A stretch of 64,000 nt of DNA from Methylophilaceae bacterium (GTDB lineage: Bacteria > Pseudomonadota > Gammaproteobacteria > Burkholderiales > Methylophilaceae). Below, in pieces: positions 54,407 through 63,886 of the stretch. Made by a program: the position numbers and the translations under genes. The stretch's first letter is position 1. Each line of letters begins with the position of its first letter. Below the pieces are notes generated by a model. That model had not been told where the DNA came from and made no database searches. It worked only from the letters and a program-made list of their open reading frames with translations. The stretch covers positions 160,723 through 224,722 of the forward strand of contig JAFMCB010000001.1 of assembly GCA_017858095.1 (NCBI GenBank), read 5' to 3'.

Positions 54407-55394
54407 GTTTTAACTTTAATTTTTTTAACATATTATTTATAATTTTCTCATCAATTCTAACATTAATTGGTAAATACCAAATATTGTTATGTTCTATGGA
54501 TTCGCATTTAATTGCATCTTTTTCTGTCATAAGAATTAAGTTGTTTTTATAAGCTTTAAAATCATTCTGTTGGAAATGATGGTGGTCGTTAAAAGTAATT
54601 GATTTGAATTGTAACTTAAGCGTTCGTAAATAATTTAGTAATCGGTCAGGGTTGCCAATGGCCGTCATTACAATGATGTCAGAGCCAACTAAGCTTTTTA
54701 ATGTTTTCTTACCTAAGTTATGAATATTAAAAATTATATTTGAATAATGGCATGTCATTGTTTTGTATTTGGTAATTTTATTTTTTTCGCCATTGACAAC
54801 TACAGCATCAACATTCTCAAGTCTACTTACAGGCTCTCTTAAAGGACCAGCAGGTAACAAAAAATTGTTTCCAAAATAACGATCCCCATCAACTACCGCT
54901 AATTCGAAATCTCTATGCAAAGCATAATTTTGCAGACCGTCATCAGACAAAATGACATCAATTTTCTCATATTCTTCTAAAAGTTTTTTTGCAGTTTGTA
55001 CCCGATTTTTTCCAACAAAGACAGGAATGTTAAGATTTTTTTTTATTAATAAAGGCTCATCTCCAACTTCAAGGTAATCTGAATTGTTAGTTACCTCTCT
55101 AGGATAATTTTTTTTAGATTTATAGCCTCTTGAGATAATTCCTACATTAAGTTTTTTTTCAGCTAATTTTTGGGCCAAAAAAATTATTAATGGCGTTTTA
55201 CCCGTTCCTCCGATAGTGATATTTCCAACAATTACAAGAGGCACCTGTAATTCATATATTTTAAATATATTAATTCTATATAAAAATTTTCTTAAAGTAA
55301 TTAATAACCAAAATACTATTGAGAAAGGAATTAGTAAAAAAATCCAAGTTGATTTCTTATAAAATTGTTGGTTTAAAGATGCATGAATGGACAT
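54387..55394 (-). CDS. lpxK: Tetraacyldisaccharide 4'-kinase
   Basis: LpxK phosphorylates the 4' position of the lipid A disaccharide at the inner membrane. The 335 residues carry an N-terminal membrane anchor ([18 protein letters not shown]), the Walker A motif [24 protein letters not shown], and the [20 protein letters not shown] segment typical of the family. It follows msbA by 5 bases, as in many proteobacteria, and overlaps ycaR. Confidence 0.95.
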   Translation of the reverse strand: MSIHASLNQQFYKKSTWIFLLIPFSIVFWLLITLRKFLYRINIFKIYELQVPLVIVGNITIGGTGKTPLIIFLAQKLAEKKLNVGIISRGYKSKKNYPREVTNNSDYLEVGDEPLLIKKNLNIPVFVGKNRVQTAKKLLEEYEKIDVILSDDGLQNYALHRDFELAVVDGDRYFGNNFLLPAGPLREPVSRLENVDAVVVNGEKNKITKYKTMTCHYSNIIFNIHNLGKKTLKSLVGSDIIVMTAIGNPDRLLNYLRTLKLQFKSITFNDHHHFQQNDFKAYKNNLILMTEKDAIKCESIEHNNIWYLPINVRIDEKIINNMLKKLKLKHGSKLT

Positions 55395-55399
55395 AAACG

Positions 55400-57136
55400 T
55401 TAATCAAATCCTTTTTTGTAGAGTTTTGCGTAATAGCCATTTAATTTAATTAAATCACTATGCTTTCCCTCTTCTACAATTTTTCCTGCATGCACTACAA
55501 AAATTTTATCGGCATTAATGACTGTGCTAAGTCGATGCGCAATAATGATGGACGTTCGATTTTTCATTAAATTATCTAATGCTTTTTGCACAAGTTTTTC
55601 AGATTCTGAGTCTAATGCCGAGGTTGCCTCGTCAAGCAACAAAATGGGTGAATTTTTTAGAATGGCTCTAGCAATAGCTATTCTTTGTTTTTGTCCACCT
55701 GATAATTTAACGCCTTTATCTCCAATAATATGATCAAATTTTTGCTCAAGATTTTCTATGAACTCCAAAGCGTTGGCCGCTTTTGCCGCCGCCTTTAATT
55801 GTTTTTCGTTGTATTTTTTTCCATAGGCAATATTATTACGAACACTGTCATTAAATAAAACAATGTCTTGGCTCACTAGAGCAATATGATCCCTTAAATT
55901 CGCTAATTTGTAATTTTTGATATCGATTTCATCAAGAGTTATTTTTCCAGAATTGCAACTATAAAAACGTGGGATTAAATTCATGATTGTTGATTTTCCA
56001 CCACCCGATTTTCCAACCAAGGCAACTTTTTCACCAGCTTTTATATTAATATTTACCTTTGATAAAGTAAGATTCTTCGAGTTAGGATATGTAAATGTAA
56101 TATCTTCAAATCGTAAATTGCCAGTAATCTTTTTTCGACTAATTTTTCCTTGATCACTTTCTTTTGTCTCATCAATAACTTCAAATATGCTCAGGGCTGC
56201 AGAATAACCTACTTGCAAATGTTCATTTAAGGCAGTTAATTTCCTAATTGGATTTAAGAGCATTAACAGCGCAGTTGCAAATGCCGTGAATTCTCCTGCG
56301 GTTAAATTATTCAATGAATAATAAACAATAAACCCAAGTGCTAATCCAGAAATAATTTCAACAAAAAAACTGTTGCCTCCTGCAAGCTTCGCTAACTTTG
56401 TATGCATCTTTCTATTTCTCATTGAATAACTTGAGAATCTTTTTAATTCATAAAGCGCCGTGCCAAAAATTTTAACTATTTTATTCGCAGTTATGGATTC
56501 TTCCGACACCCGAGTCATGTCACCCATGGTTTCTTGTAACTCTTTGCCAGTACTTCTTAATTTTGGAGAAATAATTTTAAGATAAATAACTAATATCGGA
56601 ATGACTAGCAAGAAGGCTATGGTTAATAACCAATCCAAATAGAGCATATATCCAACAACTGCAATTACGGTGAGTGTATCTCTAATTGCATCTAAGGTAA
56701 CCTTAATAACTATGTCTGAAAGTCTTTCGGTCTCATAAGTTAATTTCGATACAATGTTACCGCCTGCATTTTTGTCAAAAAATCGAACAGGCAACAGCAT
56801 AATATTTTTAAAAACATCATTGCGTAAATCCTCAACAATTTTTCTCGATACCCACCTTAAAGAATAGCTAGAAATAAAATTTGTTACAGCTCGAATAGCC
56901 ATAAGAGAAAATAAAGCTACTGGTAAAAAAAAGGTAGCCTCAGGATTTTTTACAATCAAGCCTTCATCAGTTATTTGCTTAATTAAACTCAAAAATCCTG
57001 CATTGGTAAGAGCCAATAAAATCAATGAGACAAGACTAACAGCTATTATCAGCTTGTATGGAATAGCGTAAGATAAAAGTCTTAAATAAATATCTTGGAA
57101 ATCTGGTTTAATATTTGTCGTCTTTTCAATCGACAT
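55400..57136 (-). CDS. msbA: Lipid A export permease/ATP-binding protein
   Basis: MsbA flips lipid A-core across the inner membrane. The 578 residues form a half-transporter: six helices (about 1-310) followed by an ABC ATPase. The ATPase has Walker A GKSGGGKSTIMNLI, the Q-loop, signature KLSGGQKQRIAIARA, Walker B ILLLDEATSALD and the switch histidine in IIAHRLSTV. Position between exbD and lpxK, and the fold, support MsbA over other exporters. Confidence 0.94.
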   Translation of the reverse strand: MSIEKTTNIKPDFQDIYLRLLSYAIPYKLIIAVSLVSLILLALTNAGFLSLIKQITDEGLIVKNPEATFFLPVALFSLMAIRAVTNFISSYSLRWVSRKIVEDLRNDVFKNIMLLPVRFFDKNAGGNIVSKLTYETERLSDIVIKVTLDAIRDTLTVIAVVGYMLYLDWLLTIAFLLVIPILVIYLKIISPKLRSTGKELQETMGDMTRVSEESITANKIVKIFGTALYELKRFSSYSMRNRKMHTKLAKLAGGNSFFVEIISGLALGFIVYYSLNNLTAGEFTAFATALLMLLNPIRKLTALNEHLQVGYSAALSIFEVIDETKESDQGKISRKKITGNLRFEDITFTYPNSKNLTLSKVNINIKAGEKVALVGKSGGGKSTIMNLIPRFYSCNSGKITLDEIDIKNYKLANLRDHIALVSQDIVLFNDSVRNNIAYGKKYNEKQLKAAAKAANALEFIENLEQKFDHIIGDKGVKLSGGQKQRIAIARAILKNSPILLLDEATSALDSESEKLVQKALDNLMKNRTSIIIAHRLSTVINADKIFVVHAGKIVEEGKHSDLIKLNGYYAKLYKKGFD

Positions 57137-57143
57137 GAGGTAA

Positions 57144-57557
57144 TTAATTTACCTTGGTTGAGAAGGTAATTTTCGTTAGGCCCAATTGTCTTGACGCTTC
57201 CATGACATTAACTACTGATTGATGCGGGGTTAACGCATCAGCACTAATAATTACGGGTAACTCTTTCGAGTCTCCTGCCACCTGAGATAATCTTTCTCTT
57301 AACGAATCTACGGTATCTCCTCCGAGCACTTCTTCATTAATTGCGTAAATACCATCTTTTGAAATTGATACATTTATAGGCAATAATTTATCTTTGATTG
57401 GATTTGCTTCTGCAACAGGCAAGTTAATTTTTAATTCACTAAATTTTGAAAAAGTTGTACTAACAACTAAAAAGATAATAATCACCAACAAAACATCAAT
57501 TAATGGGATAAAATTTATTTCTGGATCTTCTAATCGAGATTTTCTTTTAAAAGCCAT
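57144..57557 (-). CDS. exbD: Biopolymer transport protein ExbD/TolR
   Basis: ExbD couples proton flow to TonB or Tol-type energy transduction. The 137 residues have a short cytoplasmic start (RKSRLEDPEINFIPLIDVLLV), with the conserved membrane aspartate in PLIDVLLVI, a single helix and a periplasmic domain. It lies 2 bases after the exbB gene. Linkage to msbA and lpxK is usual in betaproteobacteria. A tonB gene is not present here, so the partner remains open. Confidence 0.92.
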   Translation of the reverse strand: MAFKRKSRLEDPEINFIPLIDVLLVIIIFLVVSTTFSKFSELKINLPVAEANPIKDKLLPINVSISKDGIYAINEEVLGGDTVDSLRERLSQVAGDSKELPVIISADALTPHQSVVNVMEASRQLGLTKITFSTKVN

Positions 57558-57559
57558 AC

Positions 57560-58165
57560 CTACTTTCTCTCACCCCTGGCCGTTTCAACAATTGCAATAG
57601 TTTGCAATTGCATCTCATTCATATAGTTTTCTACTTTAGAGCGATAATACCTAAAAGCGATCATGGCAGGAACAGCAACAACAATTCCACCTGCAGTGTT
57701 ATACAAAGCAACAGAAATACCTCTTGCAAAAATCGCTACATCATGGCCGCTTGATGTAAACGAGCTAAATAACTCAACCATACCAACAATAGTTCCAAAC
57801 AAGCCTAATAAAGGCGCTACAGTAGAGATTGTTCCAAGCGCATTAATATTCGTTTCCAACTTGTGGGCTACAAGTCCTGCACTCTCCTCAATAGAATCTT
57901 TCAAAACTTCAAGTGATGCATCTTTGTTTTTCAAGGCTGTAAAAATAATTTCACCAAACGGTGAGGAGCCTTTTAATTCATCTAACTTTTCTTTTTTTAT
58001 AACCCCCTGCCTTAACATCAAATGAACTGTATCAAATAAATGCCCAGGCATAATTTTGCTTGCTCTTAAAGCCCATGCTCTTTCCAAAATAATTGCAAAT
58101 CCATAAACCGAAGTTGCTATTAAAGGCCAAATAGGCCAGCCTGCTGCTTCAATAATTTCCCACAC
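57560..58165 (-). CDS. exbB: Biopolymer transport protein ExbB/TolQ
   Basis: ExbB forms the pentameric proton channel partnering ExbD. The 201 residues have three helices: an N-terminal one (GWPIWPLIATSVYGFAIILERA), and two near the C-terminus with the family motifs TISTVAPLLGLFGTIVGMVELF (from LLGLFGTIVGM) and ALYNTAGGIVVAVPAMIAF. It precedes exbD and follows lolD after 36 bases. Confidence 0.92.
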   Translation of the reverse strand: MWEIIEAAGWPIWPLIATSVYGFAIILERAWALRASKIMPGHLFDTVHLMLRQGVIKKEKLDELKGSSPFGEIIFTALKNKDASLEVLKDSIEESAGLVAHKLETNINALGTISTVAPLLGLFGTIVGMVELFSSFTSSGHDVAIFARGISVALYNTAGGIVVAVPAMIAFRYYRSKVENYMNEMQLQTIAIVETARGERK

Positions 58166-58201
58166 TTGAATAATCTCCAGAAATTTTCTTAAAGTATACT
58201 A

Positions 58202-58873
58202 TTACGAAGTAATTTTGCCTTCACTTAATCGATATATTTTTTTCATTTTTTTTGCATGATCTTCAGCGTGTGTAACTAAAATGATTGCAGTTTTGAGATG
58301 AGTAGCAAATTCTAGAAACATATCAAAAACCATATTTGCATTTTTATAATCTAAATTACCGGTTGGTTCGTCAGCTAAAATAATTGATGGGTCAGTGATC
58401 AAGGCCCTCGCAATTGCAACGCGTTGCCTCTCCCCACCAGATAACTCGTGAGGCAAATGATTAATTCTGTTCTCAAGACCCAAATCAGAGAGCAGTTTCA
58501 ACCCTTTATTATAAAAACCGTTTTCCTTATTCGTACGAATAACTAATGGCATAAGGACATTTTCTATAGCTGAGAAATCAGGAAGCAAATGATGGAACTG
58601 ATAGATAAATCCATAATAATTATTTCTAATTTGCGATAACTTCGCCTGATTTGAATAATCAACCTTTGTACTGTTAATTTCTAAATACCCATCATCTGGT
58701 TTTTCTAAACCAGCCATAATATGAAGTAAGGTACTTTTACCCGTACCAGAGACTCCAGTAATAGCAACATTATCACCATTTAAAATTTCTAAATTAATAT
58801 TGCGAAGCACAGGCGCATCAAGGCCTTTGAAAGATTTTGTTACTTCATGTAATTTTAATAACAAATTACTCAT
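58202..58873 (-). CDS. lolD: Lipoprotein-releasing ABC transporter ATPase LolD
   Basis: LolD powers release of outer-membrane-directed lipoproteins from the inner membrane to LolA. The 223 residues have Walker [18 protein letters not shown], the Lol-characteristic [19 protein letters not shown], signature [17 protein letters not shown], Walker [13 protein letters not shown] and the switch region [12 protein letters not shown]. It overlaps the lolC gene by 8 bases. Confidence 0.95.
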   Translation of the reverse strand: MSNLLLKLHEVTKSFKGLDAPVLRNINLEILNGDNVAITGVSGTGKSTLLHIMAGLEKPDDGYLEINSTKVDYSNQAKLSQIRNNYYGFIYQFHHLLPDFSAIENVLMPLVIRTNKENGFYNKGLKLLSDLGLENRINHLPHELSGGERQRVAIARALITDPSIILADEPTGNLDYKNANMVFDMFLEFATHLKTAIILVTHAEDHAKKMKKIYRLSEGKITS

Positions 58874-60137
58874 ATTTTAGAGCGCTCGCAGGATCAGTTT
58901 TTGATGCTTTATAGCTTGGATAAATTGTTGCTAATAAAGACAATAAAAGCCCCATGATTCCGATTTTTATAACATCAGTTACAAGAAGTTGTGATGGAAT
59001 TTGAGAGATATAATAAATATCTTTTGCTAAAAATTGAACACCAAATAAACCTTCAATAAATGGAACAATAACATCAATATTTAACGAGACAAGAACACCA
59101 AATACTATGCCCAAGAATGTTCCAACCACGCCAATCATAAAACCCTGAAAAATAAAAATTAAAAGGATACTCTTCGGGAGTGCGCCAATTGTTCTAAGAA
59201 TAGCTATATCTGATCTTTTCTGAGTTACCCCCATCACCAAGGTGGAAACAATATTAAAGGCAGCTACTGCAATGATTAACGTTAAGATAATAAACATCAC
59301 TTTCTTTTCCATTTGAATTGCCGCAAAAAGATTTGTATGTTTTCGAGTCCAATCAAAAACAAAAAATTGATTGTCACTCTTTACTAGCTGCTCTATTTTT
59401 TTGGCTGTTAATTGCGTTCTTGATAAATCATTTAATTTGACACGTAATCCAGAAATATCACTAGTGAATTGAAAAAATTGTTGGGCATCATGAAGATGAA
59501 TAATTACCAGCCCTGAATCGTATTCATGCATACCTGCATCAAAAATTCCTTTAATTTTAAATTGTTTAATTCTCGGCAAGGCACCCAGTGCAGAAAAATT
59601 GGCCTGAGATGAAATCATAGATATCTTATCGCCCACTTTTAAACTAAAGTATCTTGCTAAATCGATACCAATGAGAATCTCGTATTTGTTCGGAATTAGG
59701 TCATACGACCCACGAAATATTTTTTCATGAATATCGCTGACTTTTGGCTCTAGTAAAGGGTCAATACCCCTTACCATCACGCCTCGATTAAATTTGCCCA
59801 TGGCTATCATTGACTGATTTTGAGTAAAGGGGGCTGTTGCTGAAACGTTTTCGATCTGCTCTATTTGTTTTTCAATAGTTTGCCAATCTTTTAATACATA
59901 ACCCATTCCAGTTACCTCAATATCCGAGGCCACACTTAATATTTTAGATTTAAGTTCGTTTTGAAAGCCATTCATAACTGACAGCACAACAATTAAAGCC
60001 ATCACGCCTAAAGTGATACCAATAATACTTGTTAACGATATAAAGGATATGAAATTATCTTTATTTCGATGGCGAATATAACGAAAAGCAATCCAAAGTT
60101 CGTAAAATCCAAAAAAAATATTTAATTTATTTCTCAT
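58866..60137 (-). CDS. lolC: Lipoprotein-releasing ABC transporter permease LolC/E-type
   Basis: This 423-residue MacB/FtsX-fold permease has one N-terminal helix (FISFISLTSIIGITLGVMALIVVLSVMNGF, from SIIGITLGVMAL), a large periplasmic domain, and three C-terminal helices with RSDIAILRTIGALPKSIL. Only one such gene is adjacent to lolD, so the transporter may be a LolF-type homodimer rather than LolCE; that is an inference. It is divergent from ribE across a 43-base gap. Confidence 0.92.
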   Translation of the reverse strand: MRNKLNIFFGFYELWIAFRYIRHRNKDNFISFISLTSIIGITLGVMALIVVLSVMNGFQNELKSKILSVASDIEVTGMGYVLKDWQTIEKQIEQIENVSATAPFTQNQSMIAMGKFNRGVMVRGIDPLLEPKVSDIHEKIFRGSYDLIPNKYEILIGIDLARYFSLKVGDKISMISSQANFSALGALPRIKQFKIKGIFDAGMHEYDSGLVIIHLHDAQQFFQFTSDISGLRVKLNDLSRTQLTAKKIEQLVKSDNQFFVFDWTRKHTNLFAAIQMEKKVMFIILTLIIAVAAFNIVSTLVMGVTQKRSDIAILRTIGALPKSILLIFIFQGFMIGVVGTFLGIVFGVLVSLNIDVIVPFIEGLFGVQFLAKDIYYISQIPSQLLVTDVIKIGIMGLLLSLLATIYPSYKASKTDPASALKYE

Positions 60138-60180
60138 GTATTGTTCATCTTGTCAGAGTTCATTCTGCTAGAATTATGGC

Positions 60181-60774
60181 ATGTTTAATGGAATTATAGA
60201 ATCAACTGGAACTATTCAAAAAATCGATGCCCATGGTGAAAGTAATCGACTTACCATTGAATTTGATGCCAAAAAATTTGATGATATTAAGTTAGGCGAT
60301 AGCATTGCCGTCAATGGAATATGTCTTACATTAGAGGATACAACGGTCAATCAATTAATTTTTTACACTTCTGGTGAGACGAATTTAAAAATAAGTCCTT
60401 TTCACGTTGGTCAAAAAGTAAATTTGGAAAGATCTTTAATTCTTGGAAGTCGTATTTCAGGTCATTTTGTTTTTGGTCATATTGATGGTGTTGCAAAATT
60501 AAAGGGGATCACTTCCATAGACAAAAGTGAAATTTGGGAATTAGCGGTGCCGAGTGAATTGTCCAAATACTTTGCTCCAAAGGGATCGGTTGCTATCAAT
60601 GGAGTAAGTTTAACTATAAATTCTGTTTCAAAATCTTCTATAACAATAAATTTAATTCCTTTTACCATTGAACATACAAGCTTTAAATATAATCAGATTG
60701 ATGATTTTCTCAATATTGAAGTAGATATGCTTGCGCGTTATGTTGATTCTACTTTGCAGAATAATAATGAATAG
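60181..60774 (+). CDS. ribE: Riboflavin synthase alpha chain
   Basis: This enzyme dismutates two lumazines into riboflavin and a pyrimidine. The 197 residues show the typical start MFNGIIESTGTIQ and the duplicated lumazine-binding barrels. Each barrel is marked by a similar motif: GDSIAVNGICLTLE near residue 40 and KGSVAINGVSLTINS near 137, with SRISGHFVFGHIDG between them. It overlaps the following ribBX start by 8 bases. Genes for RibD and RibH are not in the window. Confidence 0.95.
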   Translation: MFNGIIESTGTIQKIDAHGESNRLTIEFDAKKFDDIKLGDSIAVNGICLTLEDTTVNQLIFYTSGETNLKISPFHVGQKVNLERSLILGSRISGHFVFGHIDGVAKLKGITSIDKSEIWELAVPSELSKYFAPKGSVAINGVSLTINSVSKSSITINLIPFTIEHTSFKYNQIDDFLNIEVDMLARYVDSTLQNNNE

Positions 60775-61840
60775 CACAAAAGAAATAATAAATGATTTAA
60801 AAAAAGGCAAGATGGTTATTCTTGTCGACGATGAGGATCGGGAAAACGAAGGTGATCTTGTTGTTGCTTCGAGTCATATTTCCGCTGAACATATTAACTT
60901 TATGGCAAAATTTGGCAGAGGCCTTATCTGCCTCACACTTACAGAAGACAAATGCAGGAAATTAAAATTACCCTTGATGGTACAAAAAAATGAAGCCAAA
61001 TTAGGTACCAATTTTACTGTATCTATAGATGCAGCAAAAAATATATCCTCAGGGATATCTGCAAGTGACCGAGCAAAAACTATTAAAGCAGCCATCAAAA
61101 AGAATGCAAATGATAAAGATATTGTCAGGCCCGGTCATATCTTTCCATTGATCGCTCATCCAGGAGGTGTGTTGTATCGAGCTGGGCATACAGAAGCAGG
61201 TTGCGACTTAGCCAGCTTGGCAGGTTTGGAGCCAAGCTCTGTCATTTGTGAGATTCTTAATGAAGATGGAAATATGGCTCGTCTACCAGATCTCGAAAAC
61301 TTTGCAAAACAACATAAAATCAAAATTGGCACTATTGCTGACATCATTGAATTTAGAAGTAAAAAAGAAAAGCTGATAAAAAAAATCGATCAAAAAACTA
61401 TTCAAACAGATTATGGAAAACTCAATTTATTGCTTTATTCTGATCTTTTGTCAAATAATATTCACCTTGCCCTAGTTAAAGGAAAAATTCTAAAAAATGA
61501 CAATGTTTTAGTTCGCGTTCATGAACCCCTATCAATCTTAGATTTCATTAAAAATACAAAACATTCTTGGCCGCCTCTAAAGGCATTAGAATTATTAGGA
61601 AATGAAAAAAAAGGCGTTATTGTTTTTCTTAATTATTCAGAATCACATAAAAAATTAGAGAATATATTTTCACCCAATGAAAAATACAATGCAAAACAAG
61701 ATCTCAGGAATTATGGTATTGGCTCCCAAATACTCGTTGATCTTGGGGTGAGTAAAATGCGACTAATGGCCTCCCCAAGAAAAATGCCCAGCATGATTGG
61801 TTTTGGCTTACAAGTTACTGAATTTATTGAGAATAATTAA
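60767..61840 (+). CDS. ribB: 3,4-dihydroxy-2-butanone 4-phosphate synthase with degenerate GTP cyclohydrolase II domain (RibBX)
   Basis: The N-terminal half (about 1-205) is a complete DHBP synthase, with DDEDRENEGDLVVAS, and a later RAGHTEAGCDLASLAG active-site loop. The C-terminal half resembles GTP cyclohydrolase II, but the zinc-binding Cys set that should follow VRVH is missing: the sequence reads VRVHEPLSILDFIKN. Such domains are inactive as cyclohydrolases, so the protein probably makes only the four-carbon precursor. The start is the ATG at 60767; the frame upstream is inside ribE. A separate RibA must exist elsewhere. Confidence 0.92.
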   Translation: MNSTKEIINDLKKGKMVILVDDEDRENEGDLVVASSHISAEHINFMAKFGRGLICLTLTEDKCRKLKLPLMVQKNEAKLGTNFTVSIDAAKNISSGISASDRAKTIKAAIKKNANDKDIVRPGHIFPLIAHPGGVLYRAGHTEAGCDLASLAGLEPSSVICEILNEDGNMARLPDLENFAKQHKIKIGTIADIIEFRSKKEKLIKKIDQKTIQTDYGKLNLLLYSDLLSNNIHLALVKGKILKNDNVLVRVHEPLSILDFIKNTKHSWPPLKALELLGNEKKGVIVFLNYSESHKKLENIFSPNEKYNAKQDLRNYGIGSQILVDLGVSKMRLMASPRKMPSMIGFGLQVTEFIENN

Positions 61841-61843
61841 AAA

Positions 61844-61870
61844 AATGTAATTTTATGATAATATTACATT
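61844..61870 (+). repeat. 8-bp inverted repeat after ribBX
   Basis: AATGTAAT (61844-61851) and ATTACATT (61863-61870) form a perfect 8-bp inverted repeat around 11 AT-rich bases, within the 116-base gap between ribBX and ruvX. It lacks a GC-rich stem and T tail, so it is a weak terminator at best; an operator is possible. Confidence 0.35.
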
Positions 61871-61956
61871 GTTGATAATACATAGCAAATCACTAAATTC
61901 TTATCTTGGCTTAGCCATCATCTGTTTCTTTTTTTTAAAACCATCTTTCCATTTTT

Positions 61957-62382
61957 ATGCCATCAAGTAAAAATATTTTATGTTTTGATTTTGGTGAAAA
62001 AAGAATTGGGGTTGCTTTGGGAAACTCCTTTACAAAAATTGCTCATCCATTGCTAACAATAGAAAGCCAAATTAATACTGAGCGTTTTAAAATTATTGAG
62101 AATCTTTTAAAAAAATGGAATTCAGATTTTGTCGTGGTCGGTATCCCATTGAATGATGATGGATCTGAAAATAAACTCACCAAGCTTGCCAGGAAATTTG
62201 CAGACAAAATTCATAATAAATTTAATTTACCTGTTTTTAGTATTGATGAAAGGTTTACCTCCTTAGAGGCCGAATCAATTTTGCGAGAGCAAGGAATAAA
62301 AATAAGAAAAAATAAAGAACTAGTCGATCAAATTGCGGCTAAAATAATCTTAGAATCTTATTTTAGAGAAAATTGTGCATAA
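61957..62382 (+). CDS. ruvX: Holliday junction resolvase-like protein YqgF
   Basis: This 141-residue RNase-H-fold protein is needed for 16S/23S precursor rRNA processing and is also called a putative Holliday junction resolvase. Motifs include the first strand with catalytic Asp (LCFDFGEKRIGVALG), VVVGIPLNDDGSENK, and IDERFTSLEAES with the final acidic region DQIAAKIILESY. It overlaps pyrR by 8 bases. Confidence 0.93.
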   Translation: MPSSKNILCFDFGEKRIGVALGNSFTKIAHPLLTIESQINTERFKIIENLLKKWNSDFVVVGIPLNDDGSENKLTKLARKFADKIHNKFNLPVFSIDERFTSLEAESILREQGIKIRKNKELVDQIAAKIILESYFRENCA

Positions 62383-62875
62383 CATTCCTACGCCTTACGA
62401 TCTTATCGAAAAATTACAAGATAAAATTCAGTCCTGTATTGATGAATCTACCTGCTTAGTTGGGATCCCGTCCGGAGGACATCTCATAATAAATGAAATA
62501 TCAAAAAAGCTTGGAAAAAATTTAAATTATGGGCTAATTGATGGATCTTTCTATCGTGATGATTTAGATATTAGCGGTGTAAATATTAAAGAAAAAACAT
62601 CAAGCATAAATTTTGATATTGAAAACAAGAAAGTCATTTTAATTGATGATGTGTTTTATACAGGAAGAACTACAAGGGCAGCCATTAATGAATTGTTTGA
62701 TTATGGAAGACCTAAAGAGATTTTGCTTTTTGTTTTAGTTGATCGAATGCAAAATGAATTACCGATCAAACCCTCATTTTCAGCGTATGAATTAAAAAAT
62801 GATAATGGTGATTATATTAATTTAATAGATAAGAATGGTATTTTATCTTTTGAGGTAAAGAAAATTGAAAAATAA
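62375..62875 (+). CDS. pyrR: Bifunctional pyrimidine regulatory protein / uracil phosphoribosyltransferase
   Basis: PyrR is a phosphoribosyltransferase-fold protein that in many bacteria controls pyr gene expression. The 166 residues contain the PRPP-binding motif [21 protein letters not shown] (core [13 protein letters not shown]), with [10 protein letters not shown] at the start and [15 protein letters not shown] near the end. The start is a GTG at 62375 inside ruvX. No attenuator-like RNA structure is seen before pyrB, so an RNA-binding regulatory role here is unproven. Confidence 0.92.
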   Translation: MHNIPTPYDLIEKLQDKIQSCIDESTCLVGIPSGGHLIINEISKKLGKNLNYGLIDGSFYRDDLDISGVNIKEKTSSINFDIENKKVILIDDVFYTGRTTRAAINELFDYGRPKEILLFVLVDRMQNELPIKPSFSAYELKNDNGDYINLIDKNGILSFEVKKIEK

Positions 62876-63821
62876 TTTTCAAGTTTCTCAAAATGGTAAA
62901 TTAAAACATCTATTGTCTACTGATGGGCTCAGCCGAGAGATCATTATTGAAATTTTTGACATGGCCGAATCTTTTTTAAAAATTAGCTCCCGTGATGTGA
63001 AAAAAGTTCCCCTACTTAGAGGCAAAACAGTATGCAATCTTTTTTTTGAAAATAGCACCAGAACAAGAACAACTTTTGAGATTGCAGCAAAAAGACTCTC
63101 CGCAGATGTGATAAATCTAGATGTTCCAACCTCTTCACAGTCAAAAGGCGAGTCAATATTGGATACTGTCAATAATCTAATTGCCATGGGGGCAGATATT
63201 TTTGTTATTCGGCATGGGACGCCAAGAATTCCAGAATTAATTGCACAAAACGTTGGTAATGATGTGCATATTATCAATGGTGGTGACGGCAATCATGCAC
63301 ATCCAACACAAGGCCTGCTCGATACTTTTACTATAAGACGATTTAAAAAAGATTTTTCAGAGCTTAAAGTAGCTATTGTGGGTGATATTAAGCATTCAAG
63401 AGTTGCAAGATCTGAAATTTGTGCGCTCTCGACTTTAGGGGTGCCTGAAATAAGAATAATTGGTCCTGAAAATCTAATGCCAGATGATCTTGATCATCTT
63501 AATTTAATTCATTTTAATAACTTAAATCGAGGCCTGAAAAATGTGGATGTAATTATGATGCTTCGACTGCAAAAAGAGCGAATGGATGATGGAGATATCC
63601 CCTCTGAAGAGGAATATTTTAAACAATATGGATTAAAAAGAGAGCATCTTAAGATTGCTCATCCTGATGCAATCATTATGCATCCAGGCCCTATTAACCG
63701 TGGAATAGAAATTGAATCTGAGGTTGCTGACAGTAAACAATCTGTTATTTTATCTCAAGTAACCTATGGTATTGCAATCAGGATGGCAGTAATGACAATG
63801 TTAGTTAGTAAAAAAGTATGA
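62865..63821 (+). CDS. pyrB: Aspartate carbamoyltransferase, catalytic subunit
   Basis: PyrB condenses carbamoyl phosphate and aspartate in pyrimidine synthesis. The 318 residues have the carbamoyl phosphate motif [13 protein letters not shown], the SSQSKGES loop, and [12 protein letters not shown] and MHPGPINRG. The start is a TTG at 62865 within pyrR, so translation is coupled. In many relatives a pyrC-like gene follows pyrB, but here the next gene is an H1-like protein, with a 65-base gap. Confidence 0.95.
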   Translation: MKNNFQVSQNGKLKHLLSTDGLSREIIIEIFDMAESFLKISSRDVKKVPLLRGKTVCNLFFENSTRTRTTFEIAAKRLSADVINLDVPTSSQSKGESILDTVNNLIAMGADIFVIRHGTPRIPELIAQNVGNDVHIINGGDGNHAHPTQGLLDTFTIRRFKKDFSELKVAIVGDIKHSRVARSEICALSTLGVPEIRIIGPENLMPDDLDHLNLIHFNNLNRGLKNVDVIMMLRLQKERMDDGDIPSEEEYFKQYGLKREHLKIAHPDAIIMHPGPINRGIEIESEVADSKQSVILSQVTYGIAIRMAVMTMLVSKKV

Positions 63822-63886
63822 AAAAAAATACAGATTCGCTATAATCTCTTCTCGCACGACTAGATTTATTTTAAAGGGATATAAAT

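Noticed and set aside
57663..58025. 120-codon plus-strand frame antisense to exbB
   Set aside because: It mirrors conserved ExbB helices and has no ribosome site or family resemblance.
61841..61956. Riboswitch or small RNA between ribBX and ruvX
   Set aside because: The 116-base gap is AT-rich with only one 8-bp inverted repeat, and it lacks the conserved FMN riboswitch sequence elements.
62888..63292. 134-codon open frame on minus, antisense to pyrB
   Set aside because: It is the longest antisense frame in the window but covers the conserved active-site region of pyrB; low GC and codon bias explain it.
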